A stretch of 11,450 bases of DNA from Bacillota bacterium (GTDB taxonomy: Bacteria > Bacillota > Clostridia > Christensenellales > Aristaeellaceae): contig JAEXCG010000003.1 in NCBI GenBank assembly GCA_023402355.1, positions 1 through 11,450 on the forward strand. The letters are read 5' to 3'. Within the stretch, counting starts at the first letter, position 1, and the number at the start of each line of letters is the position of its first letter. This document shows, piece by piece, positions 1 to 6,228 of the stretch. The notes below the pieces were generated by a model that ran no database searches, was not told where the DNA came from, and worked only from the letters and a program-made list of their open reading frames with translations. Made by a program: the position numbers and the translations under genes.

Positions 1-95
1 TTCAGGCGCACGAGAGCGCAGTCCTCGCCCTGCGCCAGGGCGGGGAAAAGCAGGAGCGCCAGGGCCAGCAGCAATCCAAACAGATTTCGTCTCAT
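1..95 (-). CDS. Signal-peptide protein, 5' part only (runs off left edge)
   Basis: Only the N-terminus, about 31 residues, is inside the window. It reads MRRNLFGLLLALALLL then FPALAQGED: two arginines, a hydrophobic core and an ALA-QG signal-peptidase I type cleavage site, so the product is probably exported. An ATG at 99-101 overlaps the stop of the upstream anti-sigma gene (ATGA). However, the Shine-Dalgarno AAGGGG ends only about one base before that ATG and about seven bases before the ATG at 93-95, so 95 is the preferred start. The tight coupling makes this the third gene of the sigma/anti-sigma operon. It may be an effector or co-sensor of that system, but the mature domain lies outside the window and its function cannot be named. 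Confidence 0.7.
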   Translation of the reverse strand, partial: MRRNLFGLLLALALLLFPALAQGEDCALVRL

Positions 96-97
96 CT

Positions 98-1189
98 TCA
101 TTCCCCTTTCTTGAGGCGGGGCTCCGCTTCGTGCAGGGACAGGCGCAGAGTGTCCAGCCGCTGCTTGGTGAAGCCGTTGAAGAATTCAAGCGTGATTTCC
201 TGCGGCAGGACGTCGAACGCGCGGTAGACCGTCTCCAGCCGGTACGTGCCCTCGGCCGGTTCCCCCAGCCCGTTAGCGCCCTGCCCTTCGGGGTACGGTT
301 CGCCCGCCTCGTCCAGCCAGTTCACCCAGATGCCGTCCAGAAAGTCCAGAATCTGCGCGTCCGTCGCGTCCTCCCGCAGCGCGTATTCCACGGTCAGGTA
401 GGTCGCGATAGGCGTCTGCTCCAGCGTGCAATCGGTGAGTCTCATGCCCGACGACGGCAGATCGATGGGCATATCGGCGCTGTAGCGCGCGCCCCTTTCC
501 GCCTGCGGCGGCGTGAACGTGAGCGTGCCGCGCGAACGTCCCTCGCCGTAGAGCTCGAACGTGTAGATGTCCAGCGCCGCTTCGCCCGCCTCCGGCGCGG
601 GCAGGGAAATTGTGTACAGGATGTCCTCGCCGTCGTAGGCGATTTGAAGGTCCGTCAGGACCGTGCGGACGCCCACGTCCGCCGAGACGAGCGTGCGCCC
701 GGCGTCGTAAGCGCGCTTGGAAAAAGTCTCGCCCGCGTAGAAGTCGTGTTCGATCCACCAGTCGCTGCCCCAGGAGGGCTCCGCCGTCGAATCCATGAGC
801 AGCACGTTCGGCTCCGCGTGCACGCGCACCACCGCGTACACCTGATGGCCGTCGCAGGCCGCCTCCTCCACCGTGAACGTCGCGTTCGCGAGCTGTCCGC
901 CGCTCTGGGGGATTTCGCGCCGCACGAGCGTCGCCGCCTGCGGCTGCAAAAACCGCCGCAGGTTTTCGCTGATCGTATCCAGCAGCCCAAACCGCCCCAG
1001 CGCGAGCGCCGTCCCCGCGAGCAGCGCCAGCGCCAGCGCGGCCGCGAGCGCCCAGCGCGCCTTTTTCTGCGACCGAACGGGCGCATGCGCCGACTGCATG
1101 CGCGAAACCGTCTCCTGGACCCTTGCCCCAAACGCCTCCGGCGCGTCGCCAAAGACCTCCGGCCAGACGTTACGCCGATCCTCCGTCAT
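98..1189 (-). CDS. Single-pass membrane anti-sigma factor-like protein
   Basis: This 363-residue protein has a cytoplasmic N-terminus of about 44 residues, one membrane segment at about 45-66 (WALAAALALALLAGTALALG) and an exported domain of about 300 residues rich in beta-type sequence. That layout, together with a 4-nt ATGA overlap with the ECF sigma gene upstream, is typical of Bacillota anti-sigma proteins of the DUF4179-like kind, in which the cytoplasmic tail holds the sigma factor and the outer domain senses a signal. The DUF assignment is from general resemblance, not a search. The start at 1189 follows GGGGGTG about eight bases upstream. The N-terminal tail (VWPEVFGDAPEAFGARVQET) lacks an obvious zinc-binding HxxxCxxC motif. 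The signal sensed is unknown. Confidence 0.75.
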   Translation of the reverse strand: MTEDRRNVWPEVFGDAPEAFGARVQETVSRMQSAHAPVRSQKKARWALAAALALALLAGTALALGRFGLLDTISENLRRFLQPQAATLVRREIPQSGGQLANATFTVEEAACDGHQVYAVVRVHAEPNVLLMDSTAEPSWGSDWWIEHDFYAGETFSKRAYDAGRTLVSADVGVRTVLTDLQIAYDGEDILYTISLPAPEAGEAALDIYTFELYGEGRSRGTLTFTPPQAERGARYSADMPIDLPSSGMRLTDCTLEQTPIATYLTVEYALREDATDAQILDFLDGIWVNWLDEAGEPYPEGQGANGLGEPAEGTYRLETVYRAFDVLPQEITLEFFNGFTKQRLDTLRLSLHEAEPRLKKGE

Positions 1190-1653
1190 GTAAAATCACC
1201 CCCGCCCAGCCGCTCGCGAAGCAGCCTTCGCCCGCGATCCATGCGCGAAAGCACCGTGCCCAGAGGACAGCCCAGCGACGACGCGATCTCCGCGATGGAA
1301 AAGCCCTCGATGTAGTGCAGCACGAGGGGCATGCGCTCCCGCTCCGGCAGGGAAAGGAGCGCCTCGCGCAGATCGCAGTCCTCCGCCTCGGCCTCGCGCT
1401 CGGGCAGCGCGTCGGTCACGACCTCGCGGCGTCTGCGGCGGCCGACGTCGTTGCACTCGTTGATGAGCACGCGAATCAGCCAGGGCCGCAGCTTTTCCGG
1501 GTCGCGCAGGCGCAGCGCCCGGCTCCACGCCTTTTCGATGGCCGACTGCACGGCGTCCTCGCGGTCCGCCTCGCAGGGCAGCAGCCCGCAGCTGACACGG
1601 TACAGCGTCGGCGTCAGGGCGATGATGCGATCGCCCAGCTCCTGCGCGGTCAT
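1186..1653 (-). CDS. ECF-type RNA polymerase sigma factor
   Basis: A 155-residue protein of the usual compact ECF size. Region 2 spans about 14-75, with EADREDAVQSAIEKAW matching the region 2.2 pattern and PWLIRVLINECND the region 2.3/2.4 stretch. Region 4 spans about 95-148, with SLPERERMPLVLHYIEGFSI leading into the helix-turn-helix AEIASSLGCPLGTVLSRMDR. It should redirect RNA polymerase to a small regulon when released by the anti-sigma protein encoded directly downstream, with which it overlaps by 4 nt. The start has AAGGGGGGAAGG just upstream. It is divergent from a gene of unknown function at 1835. Systems of this kind often autoregulate, but no convincing ECF promoter could be picked in 1654-1834. 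Confidence 0.92.
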   Translation of the reverse strand: MTAQELGDRIIALTPTLYRVSCGLLPCEADREDAVQSAIEKAWSRALRLRDPEKLRPWLIRVLINECNDVGRRRRREVVTDALPEREAEAEDCDLREALLSLPERERMPLVLHYIEGFSIAEIASSLGCPLGTVLSRMDRGRRLLRERLGGGDFT

Positions 1654-1789
1654 GTGCCTTCCCCCCTTTTCATCCCTTCACCTTAATGACGGACGAGGAG
1701 GCCCGTTTATTCGCGGGGAATGAACAATTTGTTACCTTCTGAACGAGTTTGTCATTATGCCGATTTGTCATATTTTACTGGAGGCGTTG

Positions 1790-1798
1790 TGCTATCAT
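1790..1798 (+). promoter_or_regulatory. Possible extended -10 promoter for 1835-2485
   Basis: TGCTATCAT fits the extended -10 form TGnTATAAT with one mismatch and lies 36 bases before the ATG at 1835. No good -35 box is at the right spacing. An alternative is TTGTCA (1749-1754) with TATTTT (1771-1776), spacer 16. The octamer TTTGTCAT occurs twice here (1748-1755 and 1764-1771), spaced 16 bp, and could be a protein-binding direct repeat. The 181-base gap 1654-1834 is clearly more AT-rich than the genes around it and holds nothing else recognisable. Confidence 0.4.
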
Positions 1799-1834
1799 TG
1801 AATCTGAAAAGAAAGATGGAAAGGACAATGCGCT

Positions 1835-2485
1835 ATGCACACGCCAAACGATTTTTTCCTGCGCTATTCCCCGGCGACCGCTGAAAGCCTCGCCGGGTTC
1901 TTTTCCCTTATTGCGCAAATTCGCGATATGCTCGGTCCTAAGGCATATGAACTCGACGACTACCTGCGGCAAATTCTAAGCACCGCCGCGTCGTTGTCTC
2001 CAACGGCGGCCGCCGAAGAAGCATGCGACGATTTCTCCGACCTTTTTTCCACCTGTATACAAATCGCACATCGATCTCCAAACGCCAGGACCAGTGCCTA
2101 CCATGACGTTCTTGCGCAGGCGGCTGCACGACAGCATAGTTCAGGCGACAGCTACTGGCATTGTGTTTTCAGTCTGGCTGAAGCGTTTCCGTACGTCTTT
2201 AATGGCTTGACGCAGGACTACAATCAAAAGCTTGAGCTTCAATGTACCGGCGCCGTCGACCTTGTAGATTTGTGCTGTACGCACCGTGTACTTTGCGACA
2301 TCGCCGGAGCGGAAATCATCGCGCAACTCGATCGCGCGCTAACGCACTTATTTTTCATTTCTCCGGTTGGCGACATCTATGCGCAGGAGCTGCTTCATCA
2401 ATACCTGATGCTGCTGCAAGGATACGATAAGAGGACAAAGAAAACCGTCTTTGAGACAAAAGTCGAATCTCTGACAGGTTTATGA
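1835..2485 (+). CDS. Protein of unknown function, lower GC than neighbours
   Basis: A 216-residue protein not recognised as any family. It is predicted soluble and mostly helical: no signal peptide, no membrane segment, and a stretch rich in H/Y/L near the C-terminus (LDRALTHLFF, LLHQYLMLLQGYDKR). It has seven cysteines (about residues 64, 74, 110, 137, 147, 148, 154), four clustered in 137-154, which could bind metal but make no classical motif. AAGGA lies nine bases before the ATG at 1835; an ATG at 1828 is too close to it and opens only an 18-codon frame. By eye its G+C is near one half, while flanking genes are near two thirds, and its codons are less biased to G/C at position three. This suggests foreign origin or relaxed codon selection. 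It lies 47 nt upstream of the second sigma gene and may be co-transcribed with it. Confidence 0.72.
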   Translation: MHTPNDFFLRYSPATAESLAGFFSLIAQIRDMLGPKAYELDDYLRQILSTAASLSPTAAAEEACDDFSDLFSTCIQIAHRSPNARTSAYHDVLAQAAARQHSSGDSYWHCVFSLAEAFPYVFNGLTQDYNQKLELQCTGAVDLVDLCCTHRVLCDIAGAEIIAQLDRALTHLFFISPVGDIYAQELLHQYLMLLQGYDKRTKKTVFETKVESLTGL

Positions 2486-2532
2486 ACTGTTTTCTGAAAA
2501 CCTCTCGTCTAACAGGTGAAGGGGGTGAGCGA

Positions 2533-3081
2533 ATGAACTTTGCCGCGGTACCCGACAAAGTATCAGAGGAATGCTTGCCGACGGAGCAGGAGCGCGAGGC
2601 GCTGCTCCAGCGCTTGATGACGCAGTACGGCGACGCGCTGCTTCGCATGGCCTACCTGTACCTGCGCGACGCGGCGCTCGCCGAGGACGCCGTGCAGGAG
2701 ACGTTCGTCAAGGCGTACATGCATCTGCACCAGTTTCGGGGCGAAAGCACGGAAAAGAGCTGGCTGATGCGCATCGCCATCAACACGTGCAAGGACTTTC
2801 GGCGCACGGCCTGGCTGCGGCTCGTCGACCGGCGCAAGCCGCTTGACGAGCTGCCCGAGCCCGGCGTCAACTTTTGCCCGCCGGACGACACCGTGCTTCG
2901 CGCGGTGATGCGCCTGCCCGAGCGGGACAAGCAGGTCATCCTGCTGCGCTACTATCAGGACATGAAGATCGGAGAGATCGGCGATGCGCTCGGCCTCCCG
3001 GAGCCCACGGTCGCTTCGCGGCTCAGGCGCGCGCGGGACAAGCTGCATCGCAAGCTGGAAAGGTGGTATTTTGATGAATAA
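2533..3081 (+). CDS. ECF-type RNA polymerase sigma factor (second)
   Basis: A 182-residue protein. Region 2 spans about 30-95: RMAYLYLRDAALAEDAVQET carries the region 2.1/2.2 signature and FRGESTEKSWLMRIAINTCK the 2.3/2.4 part. Region 4 spans about 125-175: RLPERDKQVILLRYYQDMKI then the helix-turn-helix GEIGDALGLPEPTVASRLRR. It is SigW/SigV-like in architecture. The frame is open back to an ATG at 2482 that overlaps the previous stop, but AAGGGGGTG at 2519-2527 sits correctly for the ATG at 2533, so the shorter form is chosen. The anti-sigma gene starts inside its last codons (8-nt overlap), implying translational coupling and 1:1 control. It is not closely similar to the sigma factor at 1186-1653, so the two modules are not a recent duplication. 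Confidence 0.93.
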   Translation: MNFAAVPDKVSEECLPTEQEREALLQRLMTQYGDALLRMAYLYLRDAALAEDAVQETFVKAYMHLHQFRGESTEKSWLMRIAINTCKDFRRTAWLRLVDRRKPLDELPEPGVNFCPPDDTVLRAVMRLPERDKQVILLRYYQDMKIGEIGDALGLPEPTVASRLRRARDKLHRKLERWYFDE

Positions 3082-4924
3082 AGACTTCAAAACGCTCGTC
3101 GACCGGCGTCTCTCCCAGCTTGAATGGAAAGGCGGCGATCAAGTAATGAAGCGAATTCAAAATCAAAACGAAAAAAGAACGCGGCCTGTGGGGAAGCTTC
3201 TCCGGCCCGCGCTGGTCATTTGCCTGGTGCTCGTGCTGCTCAGCGCCACTGCGCTGGCCGTGGGCCTCGGTTTTTCCCCGCGATACTCCATCGCGCGTCA
3301 GGCGCGAAACGCGCTGCACGAGCGCTACGGCCTGACGGACGAGATGCTCGACCTGTTCGTATCGCGCACCGTACAGGACGGCGACGCGTGGACCGTCTCC
3401 TTTACGGAGGCCGCCATGAACGAAGAGGCCATCGGGGCGTACACGGTGACGAAGGAAGCGGGCGGCAAGCCCGTGGCAGCCTGGACCCACGACGGCACGG
3501 ACCCCGCCGTCTACGCGGGCGACAGCCTGACCGCCTCCGTCTGGGGGCCCGGGCAGCTGCAAAACGCCCTACAGCTTCGCAAGGAGTATGCGGCGCAGCC
3601 CGCGATACTGGAAGCCGCGGACGCGGGCGATTGGGCGCTCGCGCAGCGGGCGGCAAACGACGCGGCGCTGGGGCCGGAGCTGCAAAACGCGCTGGGCGCG
3701 ACGAACATCCTGCCCACGCAGGACGACCTCTCCCCGGAGGAAGCCGTCGCGCTGGGGCGCAAGGCGGTCATGGAGAAGTTCGGCTTTTCCGAGCAGGAGC
3801 TCGCCGCGTACGAGCCCCGGGACCTCTTCTTCCTCTACTTTTCGCAAGACGACGAGCGGCAATATTTCTTCGAGCTCGCCTGTGAAGAAGACGGCGAGCT
3901 CAGGGATGCCTTCATCCTCCGGGTGCTCTCGCCCTCCGGCGAGGCGAAGCAGTGCGCCTGGATGGCGACAGAGCGGAGCCGCCTGCCCGCGGGCGATCTG
4001 AGCGCATATCCGAAGGCCGTCGAGGTGTACGTAGAGGAGGGCCTGTTCGCCGGTCTATCCGCGCAGGAAAAGGCGGAGGTCGGCGCGCGCGTGGAGGCGG
4101 CGGGGCTCGGCGCGCTGCTGCCCGACACGGGCTACGCGGCCCCGCAGGCCGGCGGCATCTCGGAATCCGGCGACTTTTCGGAGGCCGACGTGCCCGCCGC
4201 GGCGCGCGCCGTGCTTGCGCGCGACTACGGCTTCACGGACGCGGGCTTCACCTTCTTTGAGTTGCACGTTTCCCTGCTGGAGCAGGAAGGACGGCGCGTC
4301 TACAAGTGCGACTTTGAGCCCGTGGTCGACGAGATCACGTGGGAGTTAAACCGCGAGGACCTGCTGGGCGCTTACACGGTGACGCTGCTGGCATCGACCG
4401 GGGAGCCCCTCGCCTCCGGCTGGACGCTGGACGGGCAGGCGGACACCGGCGCCTACACGAAGGAGACCTTTGGGCAAAGCGAGGTTTACAGCGCCCCCAT
4501 GCTCTCCTGGCTGCGCGAGCTGCTGGATGCGGCGGACGTCATCCTCGCGAAATACCCCGAAGAAGATCGATATGCCGAATGGATGAGCCTGGAGGACGCC
4601 GCCGCGCACGACCAGCTCTTCCGCGACGCGGGCTTTGATCCCCTGCTCTTTGGCCACGAGCTGCCGGAGCCCGGCGAAATCGACGAGGCGCGGGCGCGCT
4701 CCATCGCGCGGCAGGCGCTTAGGGACGAGCGCGGGCTGTCCGATGCCTGGCTCGACGCCTGCGAGGTGACGGTCGAGCTATGCAGGTCCGCCTCCTACGA
4801 CGGAAAGGTATGGGGATTCACCTATCGCAGCACCGAGAGCGACGTGGCGTCGGTCGTTTTAAGCGCCGAAACGGGCGAAATTCAGGCCGTGTATTACTAC
4901 CCCGCCGCCTACGCCAACGGCTAA
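3074..4924 (+). CDS. Large single-pass anti-sigma-like protein with repeated extracellular segments
   Basis: A 616-residue protein. Cytoplasmic tail 1-41 is rich in charged residues and should bind the partner sigma factor; the membrane segment is about 42-66 (LLRPALVICLVLVLLSATAL); the rest (550 residues) is exported. The start at 3074 follows AAAGGTGG and overlaps the sigma stop; an upstream in-frame ATG at 2984 lies deep in the sigma gene and is rejected. The exported part contains four related segments starting near 73, 224, 374 and 541, each with a helix ending in a core such as ERYGLTDEML, EKFGFSEQEL, RDYGFTDAGF or DERGLSDAWL, followed by strands. Segments one and three also share GAYTVT and an AxWTxDG stretch, so the layout is A-B-A-B. 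Segments resemble PepSY-like sensory repeats in size, but this is inference. The protein is long for a sigma-operon anti-sigma factor. Confidence 0.8.
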   Translation: MNKDFKTLVDRRLSQLEWKGGDQVMKRIQNQNEKRTRPVGKLLRPALVICLVLVLLSATALAVGLGFSPRYSIARQARNALHERYGLTDEMLDLFVSRTVQDGDAWTVSFTEAAMNEEAIGAYTVTKEAGGKPVAAWTHDGTDPAVYAGDSLTASVWGPGQLQNALQLRKEYAAQPAILEAADAGDWALAQRAANDAALGPELQNALGATNILPTQDDLSPEEAVALGRKAVMEKFGFSEQELAAYEPRDLFFLYFSQDDERQYFFELACEEDGELRDAFILRVLSPSGEAKQCAWMATERSRLPAGDLSAYPKAVEVYVEEGLFAGLSAQEKAEVGARVEAAGLGALLPDTGYAAPQAGGISESGDFSEADVPAAARAVLARDYGFTDAGFTFFELHVSLLEQEGRRVYKCDFEPVVDEITWELNREDLLGAYTVTLLASTGEPLASGWTLDGQADTGAYTKETFGQSEVYSAPMLSWLRELLDAADVILAKYPEEDRYAEWMSLEDAAAHDQLFRDAGFDPLLFGHELPEPGEIDEARARSIARQALRDERGLSDAWLDACEVTVELCRSASYDGKVWGFTYRSTESDVASVVLSAETGEIQAVYYYPAAYANG

Positions 4925-4928
4925 GCGG

Positions 4929-5372
4929 GCGGGCATGCCCCGCAGCCGCTTCCGAACTACCCCTTCCGCATCCCGCCCCTTCGCACGTAGCCGCGGCTTA
5001 TCGCCGATTCGGTGGGCAGGGCGGGCAGAGCCCGCGGTCACTTCCGAACAACCGCTTCCGCATCCCGCCCCTTCGCACGCGGCCGCGGCTTATCGCTGCT
5101 TCGGCGGGCAGGGCGGGCAGGGGCCCGCAGCCACTTCCGAACTACCCCTTCCGCATCCCGTCCCTTCGCACGCGGCCGCGGCTTATCGCTGCTTCGGCGG
5201 GCAGGGCGGGCATGGGCCCGCAGCCACTTCCGAACAGCCGCTTCCGCATCCCGTCCCTTCGCACGCGGCCGCGGATTATCGCTGATTCGGCAGGCAGGGC
5301 GGGCATGGGCCCGCAGCCACTTCCGAACAACCCCTTCCGCACCCCGCCCCTTCGCACGCGGCCACGACGCAC
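4929..5372 (+). repeat. Tandem array A: about five copies of a 92-93 bp GC-rich repeat with conserved hairpin
   Basis: Units begin at 4929, 5021, 5113, 5206 and 5299; the last is partial and decays near 5372. The landmark CTTCCGAAC recurs at 4949, 5041, 5134, 5227 and 5320. Each unit has a hairpin GCGGGC-loop-GCCCGC (4929-4943 with one mismatch, 5021-5035, 5113-5128, 5206-5221, 5299-5314), then CTTCCGAAC, CTTCCGCA and CCTTCGCAC, then the palindrome CGCGGCCGCG (intact at 5078-5087, 5171-5180, 5264-5273; degraded in the first and last units). The array starts 4 nt after the anti-sigma stop. Frames stay open across it in several registers, as expected from high GC and a period divisible by three, but there is no start with a ribosome site and the 92-bp steps break the frame. 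It is best treated as non-coding. No transposase or integrase is near. Confidence 0.9.
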
Positions 5373-5392
5373 GACAGTCCCCAAACAGTCAA

Positions 5393-5432
5393 GGGCCGCC
5401 GCCCGGTGAATTTCTTCGCCGGGCGGCGGCCC
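5393..5432. terminator. Strong hairpin between convergent genes, probable bidirectional terminator
   Basis: A perfect 14-bp stem (5393-5406 with 5419-5432, starting GGGCCGCCGCCCGG) closes a 12-nt loop. It lies 21 bases past the TetR gene stop (minus strand) and is the only strong simple hairpin between that gene and the plus-strand anti-sigma operon. The T content after the stem is modest: TCATCGTCTTTTCC on the plus strand and TTGACTGTTT on the minus strand. Termination in both directions is likely but not certain. If it ends the plus-strand operon, repeat array A would be transcribed as a long 3' untranslated region. Confidence 0.7.
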
Positions 5433-5453
5433 TCATCGTCTTTTCCTGCTCTT

Positions 5454-5996
5454 CTACACGAGCTGTTCGATGAGCCCCATCAGCAGTGCGGCGATCTTTT
5501 CGGGCGGCTCGTGCTCGTCCTGATTGATCCAGCGGCGCACCAGATGGTAGCAGCCGTAGGTCAAAAAGCAGGCGGCGTATTCCATCTCCGCCTCGCCGTA
5601 GCGCGAACGCATCACCTTTTCGATCTCGTCCCGGATATAGGGCATGCGAAAGAGGCGCTCCGGGAACTGGGGGTCGATGTTGTTGTTGATGAGCAGGCGG
5701 CTGAGCTCGATGTTCTCCTCCAGATAGGCGCACACCCGGCAAAGCGATTCCGTCTTCGCCGCCTCCGGCTTCATCAGCGCTTCCTGCACGTGGCGCAGCA
5801 TGTCCTCCTCGATCTCCTTGAGCAGGTCGAACTGGCTGCCGTAGTACTTGTAAAACGTCGATCGGTTGATGCCCGCCTCCTCGCAGAGCTCGCGGATGGA
5901 GATCTTATAGATGCTCTCCTCCTTCAGCTTGCGGATCAGGCTGTCCTTGAGCAGGCGCTTGGTCAGCATCACCCGCTGGTTCGTCCTCTCCTCCAT
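5454..5996 (-). CDS. TetR/AcrR-family transcriptional regulator
   Basis: A 180-residue protein of normal TetR length. The N-terminal DNA-binding domain spans about 8-60, with a helix-turn-helix ISIRELCEEAGINRSTFYKY and the YYGSQFDLLKEI stretch typical of the family. The rest is an all-helical ligand/dimer domain, including NNNIDPQFPERLF and a C-terminal AALLMGLIEQLV helix. An ATG at 6009-6011 would add five residues, but GGGGGGA is well spaced only for the ATG at 5994-5996. It is divergent from the ABC export operon, and a perfect inverted repeat lies between them over the operon's -35 box. It therefore most likely represses that operon and is relieved by a compound the transporter exports. 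The ligand cannot be read from the sequence. Confidence 0.92.
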   Translation of the reverse strand: MEERTNQRVMLTKRLLKDSLIRKLKEESIYKISIRELCEEAGINRSTFYKYYGSQFDLLKEIEEDMLRHVQEALMKPEAAKTESLCRVCAYLEENIELSRLLINNNIDPQFPERLFRMPYIRDEIEKVMRSRYGEAEMEYAACFLTYGCYHLVRRWINQDEHEPPEKIAALLMGLIEQLV

Positions 5997-6088
5997 GTGC
6001 GTTCCCCCCATTTCTCGCGGCGGTCTTTCCCCCTAAGAAACAACATTTTCCCCCAAAGTGTCGTTTTTAAATCAGTCGGAAGGAATCA

Positions 6089-6106
6089 GTTGATTGTAAG
6101 ATCAAC
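6089..6106. promoter_or_regulatory. Probable TetR-family operator
   Basis: A perfect inverted repeat, GTTGAT-TGTAAG-ATCAAC, with 6-bp arms and a 6-bp spacer. It has the size and symmetry expected for a TetR-type dimer. It overlaps the -35 box of the promoter at 6094-6122 and lies about 93 bases upstream of the regulator's own start, so one bound dimer could block the export operon and possibly also the regulator gene. Confidence 0.7.
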
Positions 6107-6122
6107 ACATGTCGAGTATAAT
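6094..6122 (+). promoter_or_regulatory. Sigma-A-type promoter of the ABC export operon
   Basis: TTGTAA (6094-6099), a 17-bp spacer and a perfect TATAAT (6117-6122). Transcription would begin near 6129, giving a leader of about 100 nt before the ATG at 6229. The leader contains the short palindrome CCGATGTCGG (6178-6187) but no recognised riboswitch. The -35 is buried in the inverted repeat at 6089-6106, indicating repression by the divergent TetR protein. No equally clear promoter was found for the TetR gene itself in 6012-6110. Confidence 0.72.
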
Positions 6123-6228
6123 ACCAATGGATGACCTTGTCAAGCCGGCGGTTTCGGTTTCAACCAGTTTTTTACTTCCGATGTCGGCTGGGCATTTCAT
6201 AAAGAAAAAAGCGAATCAGGAGGCCGTC

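Noticed and set aside
131..1315. 394-codon open frame antisense to the first anti-sigma and sigma genes
   Set aside because: Arginine-rich shadow frame without a ribosome site or recognisable domain; the minus-strand genes show motif-level support and overlap coupling.
1660..1760. ECF-type promoter (AAC-type -35 with CGTC-type -10) for autoregulation of the first sigma gene
   Set aside because: On the minus strand GGTAAC and CGTC elements exist, but the spacing is far too long for an ECF promoter.
4929..4943. First array hairpin as the terminator of the second anti-sigma operon
   Set aside because: The stem has a mismatch, is followed by GC-rich sequence with no T-run, and is part of the repeat unit.
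4929..5372. Array A as a CRISPR array
   Set aside because: Units are repeated over their full 92-93 bp with no unique spacers, repeats are far too long, and no cas gene is present.
4780..5473. Open frames of 116-209 codons crossing tandem array A, encoding periodic proline/arginine/alanine-rich peptides
   Set aside because: They arise from a high-GC repeat with a period near a multiple of three; no start has a ribosome site, one begins inside the anti-sigma gene, and 92-bp steps break the periodic frame.
6109..6228. 40-codon N-terminal extension of the ABC ATPase
   Set aside because: The ATG at 6109 lies upstream of the TATAAT box and so would not be in the transcript; AGGAGG supports 6229.
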